Shown here piece by piece: positions 23,583 to 36,659 of a DNA stretch of 64,000 bases. Position numbers and translations under genes: made by a program. Below the pieces are notes generated by a model. It saw only the letters and a list, made by a program, of their open reading frames with translations, did not search any database and had not been told where the DNA came from. Source of the DNA: Vespa crabro (Eukaryota > Arthropoda > Insecta > Hymenoptera > Vespidae). Numbering within the stretch: position 1 is the stretch's first letter; each line of letters opens with the position of its first letter. The DNA lies in the NCBI RefSeq assembly GCF_910589235.1, contig NC_060963.1, positions 8,358,501-8,422,500 of the forward strand, given 5' to 3'.

Positions 23583-25608
23583 ATGTTGCTGTCGAATCTC
23601 TTTTAAAGCAGGTGATAAAAGACAACACAGCTATATACTAATTAATGCCTCTACCTGCATCTGTTATATTAATGTTCATATTAATTTAATCAATTAAACG
23701 CAAAAAACAAATAAGAAATTAAGAAAGAGAGGCAAAAGCATTATGCATTAAATTTGCTTTTTTTTACGTACTTAACAAGTGTAGTACCACGCAGTATGTA
23801 TTGGAATATTTTTGTTATAAATTCTTACTTATAATGGATAAGTAATGATAAAATAGAAATCTAAAGAAAATATATATTAATTGTGCGACTTCTTTAGTAG
23901 AATGATAAAAAGTATTAATTTTGTCTTATTTGTATATATAGAAAATCCTATATTTACAAAATTATATTAAATTTAAAAAGAAAAAAATATAAACAGCAAT
24001 GCATATCCCTTGCACTACCTTATATCCATAAGAATGCAATTTTATGTGAGGTTGCATTTATTTTTATTAATTACTGAAGCGTGGAACATTAAGTATCATA
24101 TTTAATAGATCATCTGATGAATATTAATAAAAATATTTTTCTATGTTAAAGTAAATTACAAATGCTCTCCTATTTAAAATTTTGTATAGAATCATGAATT
24201 ATAACTTGGTAATCATTATAGTTATTTTGTATATTATTATAATGGTTAATATTGTTATATTAGTAGTATTCTTTATGCCACTAATATCGATTAGTAACGT
24301 TTATTATTAAAATTATTCTAAAAATAGAACTTACGTATATTCTAAAAAAAGAATGTAAGAAAATTCTCCTAATATGCAATATTATGTTACTATCATAACA
24401 TAAGGACAACATGAATGGTAATTTTAGTTTTTAATATTTTTTCTTTTATTGCATGTTACATATTGTTAAATATGTGCACAATAATATTAATTTATATATC
24501 ATTTTTATATTAATTTATAATAGTTTTTAATTCTTATTTGCACATGTAAACAAATGAAATGATAAAGAATTATTGCAAATATTTTTTTAATTTTTTTCTC
24601 ATATACGTTCTACGTTTTATATACGCACCTTATATAAATTAATGGGTACTAAAATAATACAATACTTTGAATAGAGAATTGTTACTGTTCCTAAATAAAA
24701 TGCATCTCTTTATAATCTATCCTCGCTATTAAAAAAGAAAGGAAAGGGCCTATTATTAAGTTATTTGTGGAAAAATAGTTTATATAATTATTAGAATTCA
24801 AATATTAACATTACAATGTAAAGTATGTACATGAATTTTTATATGAAGAAGCACTTTTAAACTCGTTTATTTAAAAAATATTAACGATAGGTTAATGCAA
24901 TAAATCAAAAATATCTTTCCTTAATCGTGTATGGCTTTTATTCATAGCATTTATTATTCATTAATTATCGTTATATATTAACTTGAAAATTTACGTAACG
25001 TAACAATTTACGTACAATAACGTTTACGTAATTTGTTAACAATTGTTAACAATCAAATAAATAAATATCGATAGATGAAAGTTATCATGTTATTGATACA
25101 TAAGTACGCAATTCGATTATATGCAAGTAGTAATATATCAATACTACTATGTACTTATATACAAAATATAAGAAAAATCTTAATAATATAACGTACAGAA
25201 ATACAAATTCAGTCGTATGATAAGAGAAAACAAGAAAGAATTCTCATTATAATAAATTAATGCTTATACATGCATAATTATTTGGTAATTCTCTTCAATT
25301 ATCTTATTATAAATATAGCTTAAAAGATATACATCAAAAGAATATAAGTTGCAAAAGCAAATAAAACGGATACCTAAATTTGCAGTTAATCTTGTTCAAG
25401 TATTCGTTTAGTTTGAACAGGTTATATTCATATATGATGTCTGTTGTGCATTATCTATGGATATTTCAAACTGACGTCATTTTTACGTCTAAATTTATTT
25501 GTCATCCTTTTGTTTTTAGACATATGCATACTTAATTGTAAAAATTTATATTTTATTAATTTCTGCAAGAAAAGAAATTTAAATCAAGAAATCAAGGGTG
25601 TTGATATA
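23583..25608. other. Tom1 3'UTR and Cda upstream region
   Basis: No coding exon was recognised. The left part is probably Tom1 3'UTR. The stretch is AT-rich and contains TATCGATA (25066-25073), a perfect DREF element about 540 bp before the Cda start codon. Confidence 0.6.
25066..25073. promoter_or_regulatory. DRE (TATCGATA) upstream of Cda
   Basis: The palindrome TATCGATA is the DREF-binding element found in many insect promoters of growth and DNA-metabolism genes. Its place about 540 bp upstream of a nucleotide-salvage gene is suggestive only. Confidence 0.35.
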
Positions 25609-27489
25609 ATGAATCACGGAGATATTGTCGATTTTACATCACTTGGTAATTAAGTAATATTTTAATACTATTGTCATAGAATTTCGTGGAAATAATTGTG
25701 CATGTACAAAATGTTGATTTTTATCTTTATATTTTTGATGCTTATATGCATGCAATACAAATCTATTTCTTACTCATTTATTATCAATGTCAATAAATTA
25801 CATTTATTTAATACTTGCTATGTTAATTTATCCAGTATATGGCAAAGTTAACGTAAGTCTACAAGTTATTTGTTTACACATAATTTAATTGTCTTAAATC
25901 AAACCATAAAAAAAAAGAAAAGGAAATTTATTATACTTTGTAAGAATAAACTAATTATAAATTATTTTAATTTGAAGATGTTAAAACGGTTTCCCTTTTC
26001 TATAATCTTTCTCTTCGAACCACACCTTGTTAATAAGACAATAATGCTATTTGTGTAAAATAATTCCAAAAAATATAATAGGAAGTCCTTTAAAAAGAGT
26101 TTTTTTTGAAAACAATTTTCTGTTATATATTGATTTTTTATAAGTGAAATTCTGCAATTTAAAATAAAATATTACCTATTTTATTTATTATTACATACAT
26201 TTATTTCATATGATTATATCACATTTTAATGACATTGACAAATACATAGTTGAAATATATATATTAATATTTTATGAAAATTTATCCTATGATCTCAATT
26301 TTTCTATTACATAAATTATCATATAACCAGAATTTAACATTATTTAATTTATTGGGAATTTATAAACTTTTGTTGAAGAAAAAGGGAAGAAGAACATGAT
26401 AGCGATGATAAAGTAACTGTTATTATTTGACAAATTTTTGCATTAAAAAATCAGCATGATACAAGTGCATGATAATGTACATTATCCATAATAAAATTCT
26501 AAAATTTTAATAATACTAAAATATTAAATGTACATTCCTTTTTTATTTAAAAAAATTTTATATGCATATATATTTATTGACTACGGATTCCAATAAAAAA
26601 CAGGAATTCTTTTACCATCTACTTTATCTAAGAAATCTTATTTTGCATTATCAATATATATATATACAAATAGTTATAAATACAAAAATTAATAATAAAT
26701 TTTTGCATTTATAAGATATTTCTCTCACAAATGCAAATACATCTATTTTAGCGATAACAAATTCAGATTTTATGGATACTTTCTCCTTTTCTTCTATTAT
26801 GTATGTACAAATTTATTTCAGTGTTACATATACATATGTATGTTATTTCAATTCTTGATCATATTATTATTAAAAAGAAATCTTCTAGATAAAACTCTTT
26901 CTAAACACATAATTACTGTACCATTCTATTATAATATAATAAAAGAATTTAATAAATTAAAACTTACATGCAAAATAAATAAATTATATATTTTTATCTA
27001 TACTATAAAATAGAAAAGTTAAAAGTTAAAAACAGTTTAAAAGGTTGGAACTAAAAAATTATCTTGTATTATATGTTTTATTTTATAGATTCAGATATTC
27101 AAGAGTTAATAAAACAAAGTGCAATTGTACGAGAATACTCATATGCACCTTATAGCAAGTTTAAAGTGGGTTCTGCAATACTTTGCACTGATGGAACAAT
27201 TTTTAAAGGCTGTAATGTGGAAAATTTATCGTATCCTGTTGGAATATGTGCAGAAAGAACAGCTATTGCAAAAGCAATATCAGAAGGGAAAAGAAAGTTT
27301 AAAATATTAGCAGTAGTAGCAGATCAAGAAAATGGTGGATTTACCACACCTTGTGGCTTGTGTCGACAAACTATTGTTGAGTTTGGTAATATAACTATTT
27401 ATTGTGCAAGGTCTGATATGAAAGATGTATTACGGACTACAATAAATGATTTACTTCCCTTTGCATTTAGTCCAGATGTGAAAAATTAA
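25609..27489 (+). CDS. Cda: Cytidine deaminase (pyrimidine salvage)
   Basis: Zinc enzyme deaminating cytidine and deoxycytidine to uridine and deoxyuridine in the cytosol. The main exon 27089-27489 encodes nearly the whole protein. I infer a first exon at 25609-25645 (MNHGDIVDFTSL) with donor G|GTAATT that joins in phase to the acceptor at 27088; total 438 bases, 145 aa, the usual length for the small homotetrameric form. The zinc site is visible as Cys66-Ala-Glu68 (GICAERTAI) and Cys101-x-x-Cys104 (PCGLCRQ). Typical family blocks are YSKFKVGSAI and NVENLSYPVGICAER. The first exon lies 1.44 kb upstream and is supported only by its splice signal and phase; without it the frame would start in the preceding intron. 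Confidence 0.88.
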
Positions 27490-27951
27490 ATATTTTGTTA
27501 TCTTATAACATAATTCTGTAACATAATTAAGATAAAAATAAGAACATAAAAATGAGGTCCTATAATAACTAATAAAATTATATACATAGATATTACTTAA
27601 AATGCTTATTTATATATTAACTTGAATAGCCTGAATATATATTTTTACATATAAAACTAATGCAGTGTAAATTTTTCTTATAGAAATAGTTGATGTTTAC
27701 TTATACACAAACAGTTTACACTGCATTTACTGTAATATTTTTCTTTTTTAAATAGTTTTGTTTATACTTATAGAAAAAAAATTAATGATATAATTAACTC
27801 TCAAAGAAATATTTATAATTTGATCTAGTTTTGATTACACATTAAATTAAAGTAAATATTACATCTATTTTGTTATCATTTGCATTGCACGTGCAGAAAA
27901 AGCACTGGAGCTATAATAGTCACTTCAGATTTTATTATTGTAATATATAAT
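27490..27951. other. Space between convergent Cda and Tor
   Basis: 462 bp between the Cda stop and the inferred Tor stop. It contains a 13-bp perfect inverted repeat, AATGCAGTGTAAA at 27659-27671 and its complement at 27715-27727. It must hold the 3'UTRs of both genes, which probably overlap or nearly meet. Confidence 0.6.
27659..27727. repeat. 13-bp perfect inverted repeat between convergent 3' ends
   Basis: AATGCAGTGTAAA and its exact reverse complement flank a 43-bp loop. RNA from either strand would fold into the same stem. Confidence 0.7.
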
Positions 27952-30900
27952 TTACCAAAATGGACACCTGAAAACAAAATAACATATATATTTTTCAATT
28001 TTATATTGCCTATACAAAATATTGTTTATTATATGAAGTTAATTAATATTAATTGTGGGTGATGTAATTATTTTATAAGCGTATGAACTATACTACAATT
28101 TATATTATATTATATATATAAAATACACATACATATGTGTGTGTGTGTGCGCGCGCGCGCGCGCTCGTTCACATTATGTAAGATAAAAAATTATTTTTAC
28201 TTTTTCCATATTTTAGTAATATTTAATAAAAAGAATACTTACCATCCAATGTAACACTGGCAAAGATTTTCATTATTGGTAGCCTGCTGAATCAGTAAAT
28301 CCACTTGATCTTGAACAGTCAGTGATTCTTCATGTGAAAAATCACGTCCTGTCAATTTGTCTCTCACTCTTGTTATAATAGCTAAAGCCTTCTTGTTTAA
28401 TGCTTCTGGTTGATTATTATCACCTATAAAAAATATATTTATATATTGGTAATCAATAAATTAAGTATTCATGAAAAATTCAAATAAAAAACTTTACATG
28501 CTAATAATTATATTAAGCTGAAAGCTTAATTAAATTAATTTTGTAATTACAGCAGAAATTATAATTACCTCCGTTTTCAACACTACATGGTACACCCTTC
28601 TTTGGTAAAGTAGCTGTAAGAGAATCTAGAACGTCTCCATGTTCCTGGCTACTACTAGAACTCATTCCTTGTGCATCAGATCTCTTTCCCTTTAATGCTG
28701 TATTATCCATTAATCTCCAATTTAGAAGAGGATCATAAACAAAAGCTTCTAATACAGCCATTAAACTATCTTTGTTACGATGTAGTACAGACATTACTGA
28801 TTCACAAGTTCTTCTGTATGTGCCTTCAATGCCCGTGACCTCCATAGCATTTATTAACATTCGTGTCAAGCGAAATGGTATCTTTTCAGGGAATTTTTCA
28901 CGAGTCATTGCAACTTCAAAACAATCTCCAAAATCAATATGAAGAATCTTGCCACTTAAGCGATCCAACATTAAATTAGATGGATGTCGATCTCCAAGAC
29001 CAAGTATGTAACCAACCATAGACATAACAGCAAGAGAACGCGTATAATTTGTTCTACGATCGAACCACACTTCGCTTGATGGTGACTTCAACCATAAAAG
29101 ACGTGATAAGTCATCACCATGAGTATGTTCTAGAGCATGTTCAAAAACTTCAACCTTTTGCATAAGCATAAGATGTTCATAGTCTGGTGCCATCTATAAA
29201 AAAATATATATTTTTATAAATACAAACTATAAGATATAAATATGTATTACATTTAATTGATACTGTAATTTTACATACTCTTAGCATTATCCTATGTTCT
29301 ATATTTAGTAATATTTTCTTTTTTTCTCTGTAATCCCTTATCAAAGTATGCAATGTATCACAGTGTGGTACCCAACCAATAAGACCACTATTTGTTGATA
29401 ATGGAATTACTGCATACCTCTAACAAAGTATGTCAAAACAGATAAATAGTATACATAATTTAATATATTTAGTATACATTTTGTTAAATAGTATACCTGA
29501 ATAGTAAGATTTCTTCTAAAAGTATCTGGATCATGTAATAAAAGTGTATTTACTAAACCAAACAACTGCATTACACGCTCATCTTGTCTAAGATCTTCAT
29601 GTCCTTTTAATAGAAACATATAATCTTTACCATTACTACCTAAAAGAGTTTTAAACGTGACACATCAGTATAATCATTTAAAAAATATATCTTGCCTTAT
29701 GTATGTTGATATATACATACTATATGAAAAAATAATAGTATAAATAAAAATACTTCACCTTTAATACATAACTTTCTTGGTCGTTGTTTGCTTGTTATCA
29801 CTTGCATTGAGCTATGAATACTTGCTATCCTGACTATAGGCTGACCTGGACTATAACTCCCAGGCACAGCTAATTCTAAATCTCTACAAAGAAGCAATTT
29901 TGGGCTTACATATTGAAGTTCTAAACTAGTCAACTGTGGTAATTGTCTTGATATTCTTCTAAATACATGATAATACACATCCCATGCTTGGTTTAAATCT
30001 TTCACGTTTCTTGAAGCTTTATATCTATGGCACCATTCTTGTGCTTCCATTAAATCTTTTCCATAAGCTTGATTAAAGGATGTTTCTTTCAGAGTTTGTG
30101 GACCTCTTTCTAACATTGCATGTAATGGTTCCAATGTATCAAGCATCCCTTTGACATTTTTTTCTCCGAAATATAATCTGCTGGCTTCTTCTAATCCTTC
30201 ATGCCATAATTCATGCCATAAAATTGCAACTCTAATTAATTCATCACTTGCCATCATAGCTTGTTGAACCAAAGTAGGACTGTGTTCACACATACTTTTT
30301 AGAATTTTATTTGCTGCTGTTTTTCTAGCATGACTTGCACTTTTTGAGGCAACTGTTAATGGATACACTAATGCTTGTGGATGTGTTTTTCCAATATCAA
30401 TAAGAAGATGATGAATACATCGTCCAACTAAAGTTCTAGGTGTATCTATTCTTGCGATGAGTTGTGGTATTACTTGTAACCATGTATTAATTTCTATTAA
30501 TCTGATACCTACCACAATAGCTTCATATACTTCAGGCCATTGACCATAATCAAACCACAATGTAAGTAATCGAAGTGTATCTTGTAAAGAGTTACCATGT
30601 GAAAGATTAATTGATCTAAAAAATCCTTCTACAGCTGGAACAGTGAACTGTGATATATACTGTGGGCTAGAAAGATTATTACGTGTTCCATTGCTAGGTG
30701 CATTCTCGATATTAGAATCACCTTGCTGATGTTTATAAAACAATACAGTTTCAAAATTAGTATAAGCAAAAGCATGCCATGCTTTATACCATGTTGGATC
30801 ATGTTTTGTTGCAGCAGCATAATAAGATAATACTGCAGGTATAGAAGTTTCATTTATACCCTGTAAAGCTTCTAACCATTCTCCCAGTTTTAAATAACAC

Positions 30901-33900
30901 CGTGCAAGCAATCTTTTTCTTGCATCCTGTATTTTTTCATTCTCTTGATTTATTACGGACACTATTGCAGGTTGTAAAGAATTTTGCACGAATCTTTGCA
31001 GATGATTATATGCTTCTTCTCGTTTGTTTGCTACCCACATGTTTTTACAATAAGCAAATGTTACTTGTGGATGTGTTGTTGGTAAAGGCTGATCCGGTGT
31101 TAATGAAGGATCTACAGCCAATAACATTACTAATGTTTTATGACACAACATTAAACTACCACTTTTTCTACAAAGGCTAGCATATTTAAGCCATGTATAC
31201 ATATCTTCTTGTGGAGAAACTACTAAAGTATGTACTTGTATTATTTTCTGCCAATCTTCGACAATTTTTTGCCCACCTTGAAGTCTTTCCCACCACATAG
31301 ATTTAATAGTAGATCTTCTTTCTGGAACAAGTTTATATTGTATTACCTCTTCTAATTCTGCTAATTTTTGAACTTCCACCATAGCATTATAAGCTCTTTG
31401 ATAACTTTCACCAGCCATAGCAGTTAATTCTGTATCTAATAAATCTCTAGCGCTATCAATAAGCTGATGAGCAATATCATATTGTTCATCATGTATTGCT
31501 AATACTGCTCTGTAAAAAGCCCCATCTTGAGTATCTTTTGGTATTAGTGAGATATATTTTTCCATACTTTCCCATTGACCCAGACCCCATGCAGCTGCTG
31601 CTGCCATTCTCGCCATTCTTTGTTTTATTTCATCATTCTGAATTAACCATTGTTTTGTAGCCTCATCATGTAATTGTCCCCATTCTCCAAGTGCTTCCAA
31701 ACAACGCATTTCACCTAAAGTAGATTCTACATCTGCAGGGTCACTTTCTAAACGTTCTTTATATAAATGAAGTGCTTTATCCCAGTTATGGAGTTTTTCA
31801 TACCAACGTATTTGAACTTTGAGATCTTGCTGATTGTACTGATTCATAACATATTCAAGTAAACCTTCTGCAGCCTCCTTTTGTTGGAGTTTATTATTAA
31901 TTGAAATTAAAGATTCAAATACATTACTATTTCTACTTTTATGAAATTCATCTTCTTTATAATGTAATGCTTTGGCATAAGCACGACAATGCATGGCTCT
32001 TTCTCCTAAGATTTTATTATCTAATGGTAGTGGTCCTTTGTCACAATGTTCCATAAATTCAGCTAAATTTAAAATTGTCTGAGTTATTTCAGGAAGATCT
32101 GGTACCATTAATGCTTGCTGCAGTGTTTGAATTAATTCTGTTCTATATGTGTCATTAAGTTCGGTCCAACAAGAAACAAATGCAGCATTAAATAAGTCAC
32201 GTGGTAACTGTGAATAAGTTTGTGCAAGAGCCCAACATGATCTTAATGCTGGAGATGGAGATTCTTTAAGCAAACCAATAGAAAGACTTCTTAACCATTC
32301 AAGCCAGTCATCTTTAGATACCCTGCGAGTTGCTGTCCAAGCTTTTTGTAAATTTGAAGCTGATACATGCAATCGCTTTATAGTTGCTGTATCTGATGAT
32401 GTTAAAGATAAATCACGATTCTTATTTCTTGAATGTCGATGTCTCATTAACAAGAAATCTTCACTGTCTGCAACAGTTGATTCTGTAAGAATTTTATCAA
32501 CTAAGACATCATAGTGAGGATTACTAATTCTATGCTTTGTCATGACCTTTTGAACTAATGAAATAAAAATTTGATATTTTTTTCCCAATTGTATCAAAAG
32601 TGCACAGAGTGTATCCATTGCTGTGTTTCTTAATTCTGGACATTGATCCAATGTTCGTACTAATGGATGAACGATTCTTGATGCAAAATCAGTGAAATCC
32701 AATGTATCAGCTAAATGGTCTACTGTTTCCAATGCAACTTTATTCACTGCTATAGGACAGTCAGTTGCATGAAATAACTTCACAATTGGTGGAAGAACTA
32801 AATGAAGATAATTATCAAGATTATTCCCAAATTTTTGTAATGCAAGTAACAGCTTTACTGTTACTGCACGGTCTTTACTAGTATCGTGTGTTAATACTCT
32901 TAATATGTGTGGCATTAACTGCGGTAAATAAATTTTGAACTCTGCACCTAAAGCTATTGCAATATGTTCAACTAAAAGAATAAGTGTACTTTGTAGAGGG
33001 CTATTTACAATCCAAAATTCTTTAATTAAATTAAATATATCATCAAGATAATTTCGAATGTGCTGTTTCACAATAGCGATAAGAATAGCCAGTTGTTGAA
33101 ATAAATATTCTCGAAAATTTACATCTGCTGTACGTACGACATTCAAGAAACTTGGCATTACTTGAGAGATGTATGGAACACATTTAATACCAAGACTTTT
33201 AAATATAAAAGTCACAGCTTGTACTACCATTGTATGATGTTGAGATAGCGTAGGATCACGGATGATACGCATAAGAGTAGCAATGGCTATTGCAGGATAA
33301 TATTCTTCCAAGGTAGATGATGACATATTTACCAACATTTCACTCGTTGTCAAATCTTGTGTATTTTCTATTTCACTTTTAGTATCAGCCATTGATGTAA
33401 GTGTATCTAATTGTGAATCTATTTGACCAAGATTCATTTTGTGTTTATATGGATCTAAAGCTCCTAATAATCCAAGAACTCTAATAGTTTCTCTTCTGAT
33501 AGCTGGCTGTTGTTCTGTTTTCAAAAAATTGATAAGTACATCTAATAGAGATGGATATTGCATGTATGGTTTTACTGCATGTCCTGTACTTCCAACTAAT
33601 TGCCCAAGAACCCATAAAGCAACACCTCTTTTCTCTGGTGAACTAGCATCTACTAACATCTCAAGTAATATTGATAATAATTCAGGCATCCATTGTTGCA
33701 TTTCAGCACCATTAACTTCTGCTAAATCTCCTATAGCACGGAGTATGGCTAATATTACTCCAGGATTTGATTCCGCTTCTTTTAATTTTGGAACAAGAAC
33801 TTTTAAAATTGGTTCCATATATGGTCGAATAAGTTGCGGTGCACTGACTACTAGTTCATCCAACATGCGAGCAGCTTGTTCTTTATTACGACCCATTCCA

Positions 33901-35981
33901 GAATGTTCCAATTCAGTAAGGAATTGTATAAGTGTTTTACGAAGGGATGGCATCACATAAGCAGGATTCATATTACTGAGTCGTCCTATAGTTCTGATTG
34001 CTTGTTCTCTTATATCAAACATCTCATCATTCATAGCAATAAATAATGCAGATAAATTTTCTGCCTGTGCTAAATGAATATCAAATGAGTCATTTAACGA
34101 GGCTAAAACTGATTTTCGTACATCAGAATCTGTATCTGTAATTCCTACGACTAATAATTTTCCAAGAACTGTAGAGACAGTGTTAGTTACTGTAGGTCCT
34201 GGTTGATTTAGTGCTAACCTTAATAATCGAGAACATGTTTTTACAGCCTCTAGTCGAACTTCTGGCTGTTCTGATGTTAAAAAATGATCAGCACATCTTC
34301 TCACAAATTGTAATAAAGGATTACCATCAAAATTGAATGTGCCAAGTGTTTTTAATGCAAGAACTGTAGAAGGAACATCTACTTCTGTTGATGGCATGGA
34401 TACAGGGCTAGCTACAGTCCAGGGTGCTCCAGGATGTCTTAATGGCTTCTGCATTAGAACTTGAGATAGCATTCGTAAAAGACCTTGTGATATATCTGGT
34501 TTTAAAGATGGTACACTGTGTGCCAACTCTCTAAGAGAAGTTGTTAGAATAGGACTTAATCCAGTTGCTAACATTGGTTCTAAAAGATCCCTCACATCAG
34601 ATGCTATAGTACGCTTTACAGCATGACCTAAAAGAGTGATACATATAAATACTGCAGGTTCCAAAGATGTACCACGTTTTTTATTAGGTGTTTCTTTTGA
34701 TGGTAATAAACATTTTATAACTTCCATAATTTTTGAAAGATATGGTTTTATAGAATCTTCAACTGCAACAGCTATAAAACCAATAGTCATAAATGCTGCA
34801 TATCTATCTTTTTCACGAGCTCTTAAGGTCATTAAAAGATAGGCCATAGATTCTTTTAAATGGTCCTCTGTAAATTTTTGCTTATTGAATGCTGCTAATC
34901 TTGGTAATAACATCATTAATGCATGTTGAATATGTGGATTTCTTGATATTCTTTGATTCATTACATCAGTATAAATATCGTCCAACCTCTCCTGCATTAA
35001 ACATCGACAAACTGCTGACTCATGTATTGGATATAATGCATGTTGAGGCCCACAAGAATTTTGAGATGTTCCTGCCCATTTAGATACTATTGTTGTTTTT
35101 AATCTAGGCATTAATGATTGTATGTCATTTTCATTTTGTTGTGCAGAACAATTTAATCTTTCCATTAAAGCTTCATAATTTCTTTCCCACTGTACATTAC
35201 TACATCTTAGTAATTCATTTAATACTAATAACGAACCATGTACTCTATCATCTCTGTTGACACCTCTTTCTCTTGCATATACTTCTTCAAATCCTGCCAT
35301 TACTTCATCATAACACTGTTTGTACCATTGTGATTTATGCATTTGTTTTGCTGTTTCCCTTTGAGCAGTAACAACAAGTGCTGCTCTTAAAGCTTCAACA
35401 GCACCTTCTCGTATCACAGGTTTTGGATCACGTATTGCATTAAATATAAGATCAAAAAAAGGAGTAACTTGTTGAAAAAAATATGTTGGCATTGACACGG
35501 CAAGCTCTCTTAGTACAAGTACAGCTGCATGACGTTTCCCTTCATGCCTATCTCCTCCAAGCCATTCGAAGGCACGTTTTACTTCAAATTCTACATACTC
35601 TGCTGTATATGTTCCAGAAACTAATGCTAGTTTGCCAACAGTTTTTGCAGCTAATTCCATAACTCCAACATCATTAGATGGTAAGAGATTCCGCAGATAA
35701 TTTGCAAATCTTATAGTGCGTGTATTTATATTACCAACATCAGCTCCAATAAGACAAATTATAGCTAATATACCACCTTTTTTTTCATTCATATCAGAAC
35801 TAGATACCATTTCAAATATATGATGATTGAATTCATCCATAAATGCTGTAATCTCTTCTTGAGAAACCTCACGTAGTTCTGTTTTAACATAAAAACATAA
35901 ATCCTTTGCTGCTTTAGTACGTGTTTCTTCATGTCTTGACTTAAGTCGTTGAACATATTGTTGTACAAGTGTATTTGTCAT
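27952..35981 (-). CDS. Tor: Target of rapamycin (mTOR) serine/threonine kinase
   Basis: Central PI3K-related kinase of TORC1 and TORC2, controlling growth in response to nutrients and insulin. Exons on the minus strand: 35981-29759 (6.2 kb), 29639-29497, 29419-29279, 29193-28569, 28423-28243 and a 16-nt exon 27967-27952; total 7329 bases, 2442 aa (Drosophila Tor is about 2470). Domains in order: HEAT repeats from residue 1 to about 1150, FAT about 1230-1900, FRB about 1920-2015 (LWHEGLEEASRLYFGEKN), kinase about 2040-2400 with GDRHPSN at 2236-2242 and DFG at 2256-2258 (HIDFGDCFEV), and FATC at the end. The last exon restores the invariant tail YIGWCPFW: exon 5 ends GGATG|GTAAGT, and reading through it would give a premature stop after Trp. 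The start MTNTLVQQYVQRLKSR agrees with family N-termini. Confidence 0.97.
28136..28164. repeat. GT/GC alternating tract in Tor last intron
   Basis: (GT)n passes into (GC)n, a strictly alternating purine-pyrimidine run of about 29 bp, in the intron before the 16-nt terminal Tor exon, about 80 bp from the exon 5 donor. Confidence 0.85.
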
Positions 35982-36432
35982 GTTTGCAATTATTAATACA
36001 TCATCAAACTTTTATTTTCTCGAATATATTTGTGTGAGACAAGTTTTTAAAATATTGCTATACTAGTTCTGCATGAAAAAGAAAGATATTTTAAGGTTAT
36101 GTTAAAACATTTTGTTTCCATGCGAGTGCTTTCAGAGGCGCTTCGTAAAATCAATAAATCATGGTGGCTGGACTTAAGCTCCAGTTACTTGAAAACATAA
36201 CCTTGACTTTTGTATAATAATATTTATTCATACCATAATACATTTAGGTTATATATAAGTTTCAGAATTTCTAAAAAAAAAGAAAGAATGAAGAAAAGAA
36301 ATTATTAAAGATATTTTTTACATGAATTTTAAAGGTTTCAGTTTATTCTTTAAATTAATTATATATTTCTTTTAAAGGAATGAATGAAATAAAATACAAA
36401 TTAAGTAAATTATAAATTAAATTAATTTATAT

Positions 36433-36473
<41 letters not shown>

Positions 36474-36659
36474 TAATTTATAAAATATAGATATGAGAAA
36501 AATAAAAAAAAATGTAAGTAATGATTAACATAATCAGATCTATTTTTTACTTTATTATATTATCAAAGTAATTAATTTTTAAGTTTATTTAAATGAATAT
36601 AATTCTTTTTATTTAAATATGTACAATACGCATATATTGTGCAAAAAACGTTATATTAC
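35982..36659. other. Tor upstream region and Prpf6 3'UTR
   Basis: 678 bp between tandem minus-strand genes. The part next to Tor (35982-36200) is less AT-rich and is probably its 5'UTR and promoter; the rest contains a TA dinucleotide run at 36437-36468 and probably the Prpf6 3'UTR. No gene seen. Confidence 0.6.
36437..36468. repeat. TA dinucleotide repeat
   Basis: Uninterrupted (TA)n between Tor and Prpf6. Confidence 0.85.

Noticed and set aside
28240..28243. TOR ending at the TAA directly after YIGW
   Set aside because: The TAA is part of a perfect GTAAGT donor, and a downstream exon restores the invariant CPFW end.
33439..33960. 173-codon frame antisense to Tor exon 1
   Set aside because: Shadow frame of a long conserved exon.
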